From: Amycolatopsis saalfeldensis
GTDB taxonomy: Bacteria > Actinomycetota > Actinomycetes > Mycobacteriales > Pseudonocardiaceae
NCBI RefSeq assembly: GCF_900110575.1
Contig: NZ_FOEF01000004.1
Span: 186,001 to 250,000, forward strand
Direction: 5' to 3'
Length of the DNA: 64,000 nucleotides
This document shows, one piece after another, positions 45,581-54,454 of this stretch; the stretch's first letter is position 1, and each line of letters begins with the position of its first letter. The notes beneath the pieces are model-generated. The model was not told where the DNA came from, did no database searches, and saw only the letters and a list, made by a program, of their open reading frames with translations. A program made the position numbers and the translations under genes.

Positions 45581-47000
45581 ATCAGCCGAGGAACCGCGGC
45601 TCCCGGAGGAGCTGCGCCGCGCGCACCTGATCGGGATCGGCGGGGCCGGGATGTCCGGCATCGCCCGGATCCTGCTGGCCCGCGGCGCGTTCGCGTCGGG
45701 CTCGGACGCCAAGGAGTCCCGCGCGCTGCTTTCGCTGCGCGCGCAGGGGGCGGAGCTGTTCGTCGGGCAGCGCGCGGAGAACCTGGACGCGCTGCCCGAG
45801 CCGCCGTCCGCCGTGGTCGTGTCGACCGCGATCAAGGAGACCAATCCGGAGCTGGCCGCGGCGCGTGAGCGAGGCATCCCGGTGCTGCACCGCGCGCAGG
45901 CGCTGGCCGGGCTGATGGCCGGGCACCGCGTCGCCTGTATCGCGGGCACGCACGGCAAGACCTCGACCACCTCGATGCTCACCGTCGCGCTGCAGCACTG
46001 CCGGATGGACCCGTCGTTCGCGATCGGCGGCGACCTCAACGAGTCCGGGGCGAACGCCCACCACGGCGGGGGCGGCATCTTCGTCGCGGAGGCCGACGAG
46101 AGCGACGGCTCGTTCCTGACCTACACCCCGTCGGTGGCGGTGGTGACGAACGTCGAGCCGGACCACCTCGACCACCACGGCACGGCCGAGGCGTACGTGC
46201 GGGTGTTCACCGAGTTCGCCGCCCGGATCGAGCCGGGCGGCCTGCTGATCGTCTGCGCCGACGACGAGGGCGCGGCCAAGCTGGGCGACGAGGCCGAGGC
46301 GGCGGGCGTGCGCGTGCGCCGCTACGGCCGCGCGGCCACGGACGCCGGCGACGCCCGGGTGCTCGACTACACCCCGGCGCCCGACGGCGGGGTCGTGCGG
46401 ATCGCGCTGGACGGCGAGGAGCTCGACGTCCGCGTCGCGGTGCCGGGCGAGCACATGGCGCTGAACGCGATCGCCGCGCTGCTCGCCGGCGCTGAGCTGG
46501 GCGCCCCGGTGGCCGGGCTGGCCGAGGGGCTGGCCGCGTTCGGCGGGGTCCGCCGCCGGTTCGAGTTCAAGGGCCGCGCGGGCGACGTCCGGGTCTACGA
46601 CGACTACGCCCATCACCCGACGGAGGTCGACGCGCAGCTGCGCGCCGTGCGGACCGCCGCGGGGGAGGGCCGGGTGCTGGTGGTCTTCCAGCCGCACCTG
46701 TACTCCCGCACGCAGACGTTCGCGCGCGAGTTCGCCGAGGCGCTGTCGCTGGCCGACGAGGTCGTGGTGCTGGACGTCTTCGGCGCGCGTGAGGAGCCCG
46801 TGCCCGGGGTCACCGGTGCGCTGATCGCCGACCGGGTGCGCGGTTCCGTGCGTTACGAGCCTGCGTTCGACGTCGCCGCCCGCCTGGTCGCCGACCTGGT
46901 GAAGCCGGGTGACCTCGTCGTCACCATGGGCGCGGGCGACGTCACGCAGCTGGGCCCGGAGATCCTGGCCGAGCTGGACCGGCGGACCGCCGGCGCATGA
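45573..47000 (+). CDS. murC: UDP-N-acetylmuramate:L-alanine ligase
   Basis: 475 aa. Hallmarks are [21 protein letters not shown], the ATP loop [52 protein letters not shown] and [14 protein letters not shown] with [11 protein letters not shown]. It attaches the first amino acid of the stem peptide. The GTG start overlaps murG by 8 bases, and the stop overlaps ftsQ by 4 bases (ATGA). Confidence 0.96.
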   Translation: MPESAEEPRLPEELRRAHLIGIGGAGMSGIARILLARGAFASGSDAKESRALLSLRAQGAELFVGQRAENLDALPEPPSAVVVSTAIKETNPELAAARERGIPVLHRAQALAGLMAGHRVACIAGTHGKTSTTSMLTVALQHCRMDPSFAIGGDLNESGANAHHGGGGIFVAEADESDGSFLTYTPSVAVVTNVEPDHLDHHGTAEAYVRVFTEFAARIEPGGLLIVCADDEGAAKLGDEAEAAGVRVRRYGRAATDAGDARVLDYTPAPDGGVVRIALDGEELDVRVAVPGEHMALNAIAALLAGAELGAPVAGLAEGLAAFGGVRRRFEFKGRAGDVRVYDDYAHHPTEVDAQLRAVRTAAGEGRVLVVFQPHLYSRTQTFAREFAEALSLADEVVVLDVFGAREEPVPGVTGALIADRVRGSVRYEPAFDVAARLVADLVKPGDLVVTMGAGDVTQLGPEILAELDRRTAGA

Positions 47001-47878
47001 GCCCGACCAGGGAGCACCGCCGGCCGCCCGAGTCCGAGCAGGGCGAGCGGGACCGGGCTGCCCTGGCGCGGGAGCGGCGGGGACGGCGTTCGGAAGAGGA
47101 GCGGCGCCGTACGCGGTCGAGCCGTTCGCCGCGTTCGGCCGCCCCGGTTTCGGCTTCGGGTTCTGGTTCTGGTTCGGCGAAGCGCGTCCGGCCCACCCGG
47201 CGCGCGGAGATCCGCCGCCGCTGGGTGGCGCTGCTTTCGGTGGTCACCCTCGTCGCGCTGGTGTACTTCCTGTTCTTCAGCTCGCTGCTCGGCGTGAAGA
47301 ACGTCGCCGTGCAGGGCGCGAAGCAGGTGTCGGCGGACCAGATCCGGGCGACCGCGGCGGTCCCGGCCGACAAGCCGATGCTACGGGTCGACGTCGACGG
47401 GATCCGTGACCGCGTGGCAGCCATGTCCGGCATCGCCACGGTGGACGTGTCGCGCTCGTGGCCCAGCACGGTGGAGATCGCGGTGACCGAGCGGGCGGCG
47501 ATCGCGTTTTTCGACAGCGGCCCCGGCGGCGACGGTTTCCACCTCGTCGACGGCGGCGGCGTCGTGTTCAAGACGGTCAAGGCCAAGCCGCCGGGCCTGC
47601 CCGAGCTGAAGCTGCCCAAGGTCTCCGCCGACGACCCGGTGACCCGCGCGGTGACCGCGGTGCTCGGCGTGATCCCGCAGGCCATGCTCAAGCAGGTCAC
47701 CACCGCCACGGCGCAGACGCCGGCCAGCGTCGAGTTCACCCTGGCCGGCGGCCAGACGGTCCGCTGGGGCGACGCCGGGAAGGCCGACCGCAAGGCCGAG
47801 GTCCTCGCCGCCCTGCTCACCCAGCCGGGCAAGGTCTACGACGTCTCGGCGCCGGAGCTGCCGACCATCAGCTCCTGA
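46997..47878 (+). CDS. ftsQ: Cell-division protein FtsQ/DivIB
   Basis: 293 aa. A highly basic cytoplasmic N-terminus (about 75 residues of Arg/Glu/Ser) precedes one membrane helix ([23 protein letters not shown]). A POTRA domain ([23 protein letters not shown], then [29 protein letters not shown]) and the FtsQ beta domain follow. It scaffolds FtsL and FtsW/PBP at the septum. It ends the first half of the division cluster; in most actinobacteria ftsZ would come next, but here about 8 kb of other genes intervene. Confidence 0.93.
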   Translation: MSPTREHRRPPESEQGERDRAALARERRGRRSEEERRRTRSSRSPRSAAPVSASGSGSGSAKRVRPTRRAEIRRRWVALLSVVTLVALVYFLFFSSLLGVKNVAVQGAKQVSADQIRATAAVPADKPMLRVDVDGIRDRVAAMSGIATVDVSRSWPSTVEIAVTERAAIAFFDSGPGGDGFHLVDGGGVVFKTVKAKPPGLPELKLPKVSADDPVTRAVTAVLGVIPQAMLKQVTTATAQTPASVEFTLAGGQTVRWGDAGKADRKAEVLAALLTQPGKVYDVSAPELPTISS

Positions 47879-47903
47879 GTTCTTCCACTGGCCCCCTGTT
47901 CTC

Positions 47904-47940
47904 CGTATAGCGTACGGTGTTGTCGTTCGTACGTCATACG
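47904..47940 (+). promoter_or_regulatory. Long operator-like dyad before the NmrA-type gene
   Basis: CGTATAGCGTACG (47904-47916) and CGTACGTCATACG (47928-47940) are inverted repeats with 11 of 13 positions matching, 11 bases apart, ending 14 bases before the ATG. This looks like a TetR/MarR-family operator. No regulator gene lies beside it. Confidence 0.65.
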
Positions 47941-47954
47941 AGAAAGGGGACCGC

Positions 47955-48791
47955 ATGACGATCCTGGTAACGGGCGCGACCGGCAACGTCGGGCGGCTGG
48001 TAGTGGACGAGCTGGTGGAACGGGGCGTCGCGGTGCGGGCGCTGACCGTCGACCCGGAGCGGGCGGCGTTGCCCGAAGGCATCGAGGTGGTGGTCGGGTC
48101 ACTGGCGCGGCCCTCGACGCTGCCGGTGGCGTTGAAGGGGGTCGAGGCGGTTTACCTCGCGCCGATGGCCCGCACGGTCACCCGGTTCTGCGAGCTGGCC
48201 GCCGAAGCGGGGATCCGGCGGGTGGTCGCGCTGTCCGGCAGCAGCGTCGGCCAGGAGCACGAGGGTTCGAGCGGGCACGGGTTCGAGGCCGTCGAGAAGG
48301 CGGTGGCGGCCGCGGGCTTCGACTGGACCTTCCTGCGGCCGGGCATGTTCATGAACAACACCCTCGGCTGGGCGGGCTCCGTCCGCGAGGCCGGGGTGGT
48401 GCGCACGGCGTTCGGCGACGCGACCCAGACGCCGATCGACCTCCGCGACATCGCCGCGGTCGCCGCGCAGGTCCTTGTCACGCCTGGGCATTCCGGTGCC
48501 ACGTATGTCCTCAGTGGACCGCAGTCGGTCACGCAGCGGGAGATGGCGGCGGCGATCGGGGCGGCGCTGGGGCGGGAGGTGCCGTTCGTGGAGCTGACCC
48601 GCGCCGAGCAGCACGCCGAGTGGGTGGCCCAAGGGTTCCCCGACCGGGTCGCCGACTGGCTGCTCGACGGGTTCGCCGGCTCGCTCGAACACCGGGAGGC
48701 GCCGACCGGGGTCGTCGAGCAGTTGCTGGGCCGCCCCGGGATCACCTACGCCGAGTGGGCGGTGGCGAACGCCGCTGCGTTCGGCGGCTGA
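47955..48791 (+). CDS. NmrA-like NAD(P)-binding protein
   Basis: 278 aa. The Rossmann motif TILVTGATGNVGRLVVDELVERG is at the N-terminus; VRALTVDPERAALPEGIEVVVGSL and FDWTFLRPGMFMNNTLGWA are typical of NmrA/QOR2-type atypical short-chain dehydrogenases. The catalytic Tyr-x3-Lys is not evident, as usual for the family. Such proteins act as redox sensors or quinone reductases. The ATG follows GAAAGGGGA. A long inverted repeat precedes the gene, implying repression in trans. The first repeat of a 58-base minisatellite contains its stop codon. Confidence 0.85.
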   Translation: MTILVTGATGNVGRLVVDELVERGVAVRALTVDPERAALPEGIEVVVGSLARPSTLPVALKGVEAVYLAPMARTVTRFCELAAEAGIRRVVALSGSSVGQEHEGSSGHGFEAVEKAVAAAGFDWTFLRPGMFMNNTLGWAGSVREAGVVRTAFGDATQTPIDLRDIAAVAAQVLVTPGHSGATYVLSGPQSVTQREMAAAIGAALGREVPFVELTRAEQHAEWVAQGFPDRVADWLLDGFAGSLEHREAPTGVVEQLLGRPGITYAEWAVANAAAFGG

Positions 48792-49020
48792 AGAGGCCGG
48801 CGGCGGTCGGTGGGCTGGAGGCGGTTGGCGGGCGCGGCGCCTTGGCTGAACGGGCTGGCGGCGGTCGGTGGGCTGGAGGCGGGCGGCGGGCGCGGCGCCT
48901 TGGCTGAACGGGCTGGCGGCGGTCGGCGGGCTGGCGGCGGTCGGCGGGCGCGGCGCCTTGGCTGAACGGGCTGGCGGCGGTCGGCGGCTGAACGGACCGG
49001 CGGTCGGCGGGCGCGGCACC
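48785..49020 (+). repeat. 58-base tandem repeats downstream of the NmrA gene
   Basis: CTTGGCTGAACGGGCTGGCG starts copies at 48841, 48899 and 48957, exactly 58 bases apart. A degenerate first copy runs through the stop codon at 48789-48791, and the last copy carries a small insertion. The 327-base gap to osmC holds nothing else but the terminator below. Confidence 0.85.
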
Positions 49021-49068
49021 TTGTCCGCCAAGACTTTCGCCGGCCGGTGATGGTCCACTCCGGACAGT

Positions 49069-49109
49069 GCGAAAGGCCCTCTCGTCCGCCGGGCGAGAGG
49101 GTCTTTCGC
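49069..49109 (-). terminator. Terminator-like hairpin after osmC
   Basis: GCGAAAGGCCCTCTCG (49069-49084) pairs with 49094-49109 with one mismatch across a 9-base loop. It lies just beyond the osmC stop on the minus strand and can also stop transcripts arriving from the NmrA gene. Confidence 0.7.
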
Positions 49110-49118
49110 GGCGGGGCG

Positions 49119-49553
49119 TCAGGCGAGCGCCGCGTCCAGGGTGATCGTGGTGCCGGACAGGGCCTTCGACACCGGGCAGGTCTTCTCGGCGGTGGAGGCC
49201 AGCTCGGCGAACTGCTCCGCCGTCACGCCGTCCAGCTTGGCGCGCAGGGTGATCGCGATGCCGCTGATCTCGAAGCCGCCGCCCTGGGCCGGGCCGAGCG
49301 TGACCTCGGCGGAGACGTCGATGGACTCCGCCTCCAGCTTCTGCGACTCCAGCACGCCGGACAGGTTCATCGCGAGGCACGAGGAGTGCGCCGCCGCGAT
49401 GAGCTCCTCCGGGCTGGTCTGGCCGTCCGGGTTGCCGGCGCGGGTCGGGAAGGACACGGCGAACGTGCCCGCGTTGGACGAGTCGAGCGTGACCTCGCCC
49501 TGGCCCTTCTGCAGTCCGCCGGTCCAGTGGGTGGTCGCGTCGCGGCTGGGCAT
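49119..49553 (-). CDS. osmC: OsmC-family peroxiredoxin
   Basis: 144 aa from the ATG at 49553, which follows GAGGAGG. It starts MPSRDATTHWTGGLQKGQGEV, like OsmC. The two reactive cysteines are present in HSSCLAMNLSG (near residue 60) and EKTCPVSKAL (near residue 125), as required for thiol-dependent hydroperoxide reduction. The longer open frame upstream has no homologous content and overlaps the divergent gene. It protects against organic peroxides in the cytoplasm. A lone gene between a repeat tract and the divergent DinB-like gene. Confidence 0.92.
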   Translation of the reverse strand: MPSRDATTHWTGGLQKGQGEVTLDSSNAGTFAVSFPTRAGNPDGQTSPEELIAAAHSSCLAMNLSGVLESQKLEAESIDVSAEVTLGPAQGGGFEISGIAITLRAKLDGVTAEQFAELASTAEKTCPVSKALSGTTITLDAALA

Positions 49554-49665
49554 GGTGCCTCCTCGTGGGTTCTTCCGTAAGGTGTGCCGTAAAGGTAGCG
49601 CGCAACTACATTGCGCGCAAGTTATCTCGGGAAAACCTGTCGTACCCATGCGGCAGACTGCTCGC

Positions 49666-50271
49666 ATGACCGAAACGACCGACCCGGCCGCCCGGGCCGA
49701 CCCGACTGCCCCAGCCGATCCGGCTCCTGCCGCCACCGTCCCGGCCGCACTCCCGGCCGCCCAGTCCGGGCCGCCCGAGCGGCCCGATCCGCCGATGGCC
49801 GGCGACGAGCGCGCGCAGCTCACCGGCTTCCTCGACTTCCTGCGCGCCAGCGTGGTCTGGAAGTGCTCCGGCCTCACGGACGAGCAGGCCCGCCGCTCGC
49901 TGCTGCCGAGTGAGCTGACCACCATCGCCGGGCTGCTCGGCCACCTCACCCTGGTGGAGAACTACTGGTTCCGCGTGGTCCTCGACGGCCGGCCGGACGA
50001 GTGGGCCGAAGCACTGGAGCTGGACCCCGACGCCGAGTTCCGCGCCGCCCACCGCACCCCGATCGAGCGGCTCATCGCGGACTACCAGGCGGAGGCGGCG
50101 CGGTGCCGTGAAGTCGTTGCCGCGCGGGCGTTCGACGACACGGTGGTGTACAAGGAGCGGGAGCCGCTCACCGTCCGCTGGGTCGTGGCGCACATGATCG
50201 AGGAGACCGCGCGCCATCTCGGCCACCTCGACCTGCTGCGCGAGCTGACCGACGGGCTCACCGGGGAGTGA
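49666..50271 (+). CDS. DinB/DUF664-family putative metal-dependent enzyme
   Basis: 201 aa from the ATG at 49666. An Ala/Pro-rich tail of about 45 residues precedes a four-helix bundle. The putative metal-binding histidines are in GLLGHLTLVENYWF, at VVAHMIEETARHLGHLDLLREL and nearby. The family includes mycothiol- and bacillithiol-dependent enzymes, which suits an actinobacterium making mycothiol, but the reaction is unknown. Divergent from osmC; 3' end overlaps the convergent DUF1295 gene by 14 bases. Confidence 0.82.
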   Translation: MTETTDPAARADPTAPADPAPAATVPAALPAAQSGPPERPDPPMAGDERAQLTGFLDFLRASVVWKCSGLTDEQARRSLLPSELTTIAGLLGHLTLVENYWFRVVLDGRPDEWAEALELDPDAEFRAAHRTPIERLIADYQAEAARCREVVAARAFDDTVVYKEREPLTVRWVVAHMIEETARHLGHLDLLRELTDGLTGE

Positions 50272-51046
50272 GCCGCTTCGGCGGCAGCGGGAAGAAGCCG
50301 CTCGTCCGCTCCACGTAGTGGGCGTATCCGGGCCGGCTGAGGTGCATTCCCTTCTCCAGCATGGGTTTTCCGGTGCCGCGGGCGAGCGTGAAGGTCATCA
50401 CGACGGGGGAGAGGATCGTGGCCGCGCCCGGCCAGGTCGAGCACGCCAGCAGGTAGAGGCCCCACCAGACGCAGGCGTCACCGAAGTAGTTCGGGTGCCG
50501 GGTGTAGCGCCAGAGCCCGGTGTCGAGCACCTTGCCGCGGCTGTCCGGGTCGGCCTTGAAGCGGCGCAGCTGGTCGTCGCCGACCGTTTCGAAGGCGAAG
50601 CCGATCAGCCAGACGGCCACGCCGATCCAGCCCAGCAGACCGAGCCCGCCGCCGTACATCGCGAACTGCACGGGCAGCGAGACGAACCAGAGGACCACGG
50701 CCTGGAACAGGTAGACGCGCACGAACATCCGCGCGGCCGCGCGGTCGCCGGCGGCCGCCACCATCCGCGCGTACCGCGGGTCCTCGGGTTTGCCGTGGTT
50801 GCGCAGGTGCAGGTGGACGGCGAGCCGCACCCCCCACACCGCGGTCAGCCCCGCGGTCACCAGCCGCAGTGACAGCGGGCCGCTGCCGAACGGGAACGCG
50901 ACCACCGCGATGATCACGAAACCGAGGCCCCAGAACGTGTCGACGGTGTCGTAGCGCCCGCGCAGCCGGGCCACGCCGAACGTCGCGGCGCCCGCGACCA
51001 GCGTGACGCCGGCCGTGATCGCGACGAGCGCGCCGAGCCCGATCAC
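50258..51046 (-). CDS. DUF1295 steroid-reductase-like membrane protein
   Basis: 262 aa from a GTG at 51046 that overlaps the ufaA1 stop (GTGA). About six membrane helices, with the DUF1295 signature RYTRHPNYFGDACVWWGLYL near residue 190 and the C-terminal ISPRPGYAHYVERTSGFFPLPP-like segment (MHLSRPGYAHYVERTSGF). It is homologous to Rv0446c, which sits between ufaA1 and sigK in M. tuberculosis. The fold resembles lipid or sterol reductases; a role in lipid modification together with ufaA1 is inferred. Longer upstream frames shadow ufaA1. Confidence 0.88.
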   Translation of the reverse strand: MIGLGALVAITAGVTLVAGAATFGVARLRGRYDTVDTFWGLGFVIIAVVAFPFGSGPLSLRLVTAGLTAVWGVRLAVHLHLRNHGKPEDPRYARMVAAAGDRAAARMFVRVYLFQAVVLWFVSLPVQFAMYGGGLGLLGWIGVAVWLIGFAFETVGDDQLRRFKADPDSRGKVLDTGLWRYTRHPNYFGDACVWWGLYLLACSTWPGAATILSPVVMTFTLARGTGKPMLEKGMHLSRPGYAHYVERTSGFFPLPPKRLTPR

Positions 51047-52311
51047 AGCCACTCCCGGGTGGCGGGCAGGCCGCTGTCGCCGTCCGCCGAGGAGCGCACC
51101 GCGAGGATCTGGTCCACGCCCATCCGGTTCTCCTCGAACGCGAGCGCGCCGCCGACCAGGTACAGCCGCCACACCCGCGCCCCGGCCTCGCCGATCAGCG
51201 CGACGGCCTGGTCCCAGTTCTCTTCGAGCGTGTCGAGCCACGCCCGCACGGTCGGGGCGTAGTGCTCGCGCATCGCGTGCACATCACGGATTTCGAAACC
51301 GGCCTTCTCCACGTGCCCCAGTGTGCGGCTCAGCGGGCGCATGGTCATGTCGGGCGCGATGTAGCGCTCGATGAACGCGCCGCCGCCGGGCGCCACCGCG
51401 CCGCGTGACATCTGCTGCAGCAGCAGCCGGCCGGTCGGCTTGAGCATGCGGAACAGGATCCGGGTGTACTCGGGGTAGTTCGCCTCGCCGACGTGCTCGC
51501 CCATTTCGATGGACGCGACGGCGTCGAACGGCTCGTCGGCCAGCTCCCGGTAGTCCTGCTGCCGGACCTCGACGCGGTCGGTCAGGTCGTGCTGCGCCAG
51601 CCGCGCCTTCACGTGCTGCACCTGCTCGGCCGAGAGCGACACGCCCACCGCCGTCACGCCGTGGTGCTTCGCCGCGTGGACGAGCAGCGAGCCCCAGCCG
51701 CAGCCGACGTCGAGCAGCCGCATGCCGGGCCGCAGCCCGAGCTTCTGGCAGATCATCTCCAGCTTGTCGTGCTGGGCCTGCGCGAGGGTGTACCCGGGCT
51801 CGTCCGAGGTCCAGTACCCCGACGAGTATGCCATCGACTCGTCCATCAGCAGCTGGTAGAAGGCGTTGGACAGGTCGTAGTGGTGGGAGATGGCGGAGCG
51901 GTCGCGCCGCAGGCTGTGCAGCACGCCGGTCAGCCTCGCCTCTTCCGCGGGCGGCTTGGGCGGGAGCCCGGCGACGCCGAGCCGCGCGGCCAGCGAGACT
52001 GCCTCCGCCCAGTCGCGTGGCGCCAGCTTGACCCGGCCCAGCTCGCCCGAGCGCGTGAGCGCCCAGATCCGCCGGAACCCCTCGGTGAGGTCGCCCTCCA
52101 CGTCCAGGTCACCGGACACGTACGCCCGCGCGAGGCCCAGCTCGCCGGGCGAGTACAGCAGCCATCGCAGTGCGCGGCGGTTCTTCAGGACCACGGCCGG
52201 GCCGTCCGGGCCCACGCGCTCGCCGTCCCAGGTGCGGACGGCGAGCGGGAGCCGGGTGCCGAGCAGGCGTTCGACGAAGGTGGCCAGGCGGGTCGCGGAG
52301 CTTTTCGGCAT
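51043..52311 (-). CDS. ufaA1: Cyclopropane-fatty-acyl-phospholipid synthase family (UfaA1-like)
   Basis: 422 aa from the ATG at 52311. The SAM motif is MRLLDVGCGWGSLLVHAAKHHGV, preceded by ISHHYDLSNAFYQLLMDESMAYSSGYW, the lipid-site signature. Later come VEVRQQDYREL and SIEMGEHVGEANYPEY. The enzyme methylates or cyclopropanates unsaturated acyl chains of phospholipids at the membrane. It starts 5 bases after a CGAATCC -10 element, so it should be a leaderless SigK-dependent gene. It is coupled to the DUF1295 gene. Equivalent to Rv0447c in the mycobacterial sigK region. Confidence 0.93.
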   Translation of the reverse strand: MPKSSATRLATFVERLLGTRLPLAVRTWDGERVGPDGPAVVLKNRRALRWLLYSPGELGLARAYVSGDLDVEGDLTEGFRRIWALTRSGELGRVKLAPRDWAEAVSLAARLGVAGLPPKPPAEEARLTGVLHSLRRDRSAISHHYDLSNAFYQLLMDESMAYSSGYWTSDEPGYTLAQAQHDKLEMICQKLGLRPGMRLLDVGCGWGSLLVHAAKHHGVTAVGVSLSAEQVQHVKARLAQHDLTDRVEVRQQDYRELADEPFDAVASIEMGEHVGEANYPEYTRILFRMLKPTGRLLLQQMSRGAVAPGGGAFIERYIAPDMTMRPLSRTLGHVEKAGFEIRDVHAMREHYAPTVRAWLDTLEENWDQAVALIGEAGARVWRLYLVGGALAFEENRMGVDQILAVRSSADGDSGLPATREWL

Positions 52312-52316
52312 GTCCG

Positions 52317-52389
52317 GGATTCGCCGCCGCCCGGCGGGCGGATGGGTCGGAACTTCGCACCCATCCACCGTCCGGGCGGCGCCGAATCC
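52317..52389. promoter_or_regulatory. Face-to-face SigK-type promoters in a 32-base-arm dyad
   Basis: Plus strand: CCATCC at 52361-52366, 16 bases, CGAATCC at 52383-52389, then GTG of the oxidoreductase at 52395. Minus strand: CCATCC at 52345-52340, 16 bases, CGAATCC at 52323-52317, then ATG of ufaA1 at 52311. Arms 52316-52347 and 52359-52390 match at 28 of 32 positions. The pattern is that published for mycobacterial SigK promoters as I recall it. Confidence 0.85.
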
Positions 52390-52394
52390 CTGAC

Positions 52395-53666
52395 GTGCAC
52401 CACACCACGGGACAACGCATCGCCGTCATCGGCAGCGGCGTGGCCGGCCTCACCGCCGCCTACCTGCTGCAGCGCCGCCACGAGGTCCTGCTGTTCGAAG
52501 CGGACGACCGGCTCGGAGGGCACGCGCACACCCACGACGTGCCCAGCGCGCACGGCGGCACGATCGGGGTGGACTCCGGCTTCATCGTCCACAACGAGCG
52601 CACCTATCCGACGCTGCTGCGGCTGTTCGGCGAGCTGGGGGTGCGCACCCAGGAGACCGAGATGTCGATGAGCATCCGCTGCGACGGCTGCGGCCTGCAG
52701 TACGCCGGCGCGAAGGGCCTGCGCGGCCTGTTCGCCCAGCGGCGCAACCTCACCGACGCCCGGTACCTGCGGATGCTCGTCGAGGTCAAGCGCTTCCACC
52801 GGCACGCGTCACGGCTGCTGTCACGGCCGGACGTCGGCGACGTCACGCTGGGGGCGTTCCTGGCCATCGGCGGCTACCCGGCCTACTTCGTCGACCACTT
52901 CATCCTGCCGCTGGTGTCCACGGTCTGGTCCGCCGACCGGACGGACACGCTGCGGTACCCGGCCCGCTACCTGTTCGAGTTCCTCCGCAACCACGGCCTG
53001 CTCTCGGTGAAGAACTCGCCGACCTGGCGGACCGTCGTCGGCGGCTCGCGGGAGTACGTCGAGCTGGCGGCCAAGCAGCTGACCGCGGTGCACCTGTCCA
53101 CGCCCGTGCGCTCGGTGACGAGGCTCGCCCGCGGCGTCGAGGTCCGCGACGACGCCGACACGCCCCACCGCGTCGACCACGTGGTCATCGCCACGCACGC
53201 CGACCAGGCGCTGCGGCTGCTGGGCAAGCCGACCGCGGCGGAGCAGGACGTGCTCGGCGCGTTCCGCTACTCCCGCAACGAGGCCTGGCTGCACACCGAC
53301 ACGAGTGTGCTGCCCACCGTCGCGGACGCGCGGGCCGGCTGGAACTACCGCACGCCGGTGTGCGGCGCGGACAGCGACGCCGTGCAGATCAGCTACGACA
53401 TGAACCGGCTGATGCGCCTCGACGAGCCCGAGGGCTACGTCGTCACGCTGAACCCGCACGCCGAGCCCGCCGACGGCTCGGTGGTCGCGAAGATGGACTA
53501 CGAGCACCCGGTCTACACCCCGGAATCCGTTGCCGCGCAACGTAAATTGGCTGAGCTGAACGACGGTGTGGTCGCCTTCGCCGGTGCCTACCACGGCTGG
53601 GGCTTCCACGAGGACGGCTGCGCTTCCGGGCTCCGGGCCGCGGAGAGCTTCGGGGCGACCTGGTGA
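52395..53666 (+). CDS. FAD-dependent oxidoreductase (amine-oxidase/desaturase type)
   Basis: 423 aa from the GTG at 52395, fixed by its distance from the promoter. The dinucleotide site is RIAVIGSGVAGLTAAYLLQ with the trailing FEADDRLGGHAHTHDV. The body (VDSGFIVHNERTYPTLLRLFGELG) and the C-terminal FAD contact (GVVAFAGAYHGWGFHEDGCASGLRAAE) are typical of the Rv0449c-type family, related to amine oxidases and carotenoid desaturases. The substrate is unknown; lipid oxidation is inferred from the ufaA1 neighbours. First gene of a coupled operon ending in rskA. Confidence 0.9.
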   Translation: MHHTTGQRIAVIGSGVAGLTAAYLLQRRHEVLLFEADDRLGGHAHTHDVPSAHGGTIGVDSGFIVHNERTYPTLLRLFGELGVRTQETEMSMSIRCDGCGLQYAGAKGLRGLFAQRRNLTDARYLRMLVEVKRFHRHASRLLSRPDVGDVTLGAFLAIGGYPAYFVDHFILPLVSTVWSADRTDTLRYPARYLFEFLRNHGLLSVKNSPTWRTVVGGSREYVELAAKQLTAVHLSTPVRSVTRLARGVEVRDDADTPHRVDHVVIATHADQALRLLGKPTAAEQDVLGAFRYSRNEAWLHTDTSVLPTVADARAGWNYRTPVCGADSDAVQISYDMNRLMRLDEPEGYVVTLNPHAEPADGSVVAKMDYEHPVYTPESVAAQRKLAELNDGVVAFAGAYHGWGFHEDGCASGLRAAESFGATW

Positions 53667-54454
53667 CCACCGTCGTGCACCGGACCGCCCCCGGCCGCAC
53701 CGTCCTCGACAGGGCCGTCCTCCATGGCGCGGCCCTGTACGACGCGACGGTCGGGCACGTCCGGAGCGCGGACCCGCCACACGCCTTCGCGCACCGGATG
53801 TACCTGTGGCACACCGACCTCGACCGGCTCCCGCGGCTGCCGTGGTGGCTCCGGCCGTTCGCCCGGTTCGACGCCCGCGACCACTTCGCGCCGGATGCCG
53901 GCGGCACCATCCGGTCCAAACTGGACGACTGGCTCGCGGTCCGCGGCGTGAACCTGCACGGCGGGCCGGTCACGATGCTGGCCTCCGCGCGCGTGCTGGG
54001 CTACGTCTTCAACCCGATCACCGTCTACTGGTGCCACACCCCGGACGGCGCGCTCGAGTGCGTGGTGGCCGAGGTGCACAACACCTACGGCGGCCGCCAC
54101 GCCTACCTGCTGCGCCCCGGGGCCGACGGCCGGTCCACTGTGGACAAGGAGTTCTACGTGTCCCCGTTCCAGGAGCTGGACGGCGAGTACCGGATGCGCC
54201 TGCCGCACCCGGAAGCGCTGCTCGACCTGACCGTGGCGCTGCACCGGGGTGAAACGACACCATTGGTCGCTACGCTGAGGGGAGTCCGGCGGCCCGTGGA
54301 CCCCCGCTCGCTCGCCCGGGTGGTGCTCGGCAGGCCGCTGCAGCCGCAGCGGGTGTCGGCCCTGATCCGGCGCCACGGCATCACGCTGTGGCGGCGCAAG
54401 GCGGCGATCGCCGTCCGGACCCCGCAGAACTCCGGAGGACAGCTGAATGGATGA
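53663..54454 (+). CDS. DUF1365 protein
   Basis: 263 aa. The family signature includes ALYDATVGHVRSADPPHAFAHRMYLWHTDLDRLP, ARVLGYVFNPITVYWCH and VVAEVHNTYGGRHAYLL, with VDKEFYVSPFQELDGEYRM. DUF1365 is almost always found beside an FAD oxidoreductase and a cyclopropane-fatty-acid synthase, as here, and probably works in the same lipid pathway. Overlaps the oxidoreductase stop (GTGA) and extends 8 bases into sigK. Confidence 0.9.
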   Translation: MTTVVHRTAPGRTVLDRAVLHGAALYDATVGHVRSADPPHAFAHRMYLWHTDLDRLPRLPWWLRPFARFDARDHFAPDAGGTIRSKLDDWLAVRGVNLHGGPVTMLASARVLGYVFNPITVYWCHTPDGALECVVAEVHNTYGGRHAYLLRPGADGRSTVDKEFYVSPFQELDGEYRMRLPHPEALLDLTVALHRGETTPLVATLRGVRRPVDPRSLARVVLGRPLQPQRVSALIRRHGITLWRRKAAIAVRTPQNSGGQLNG

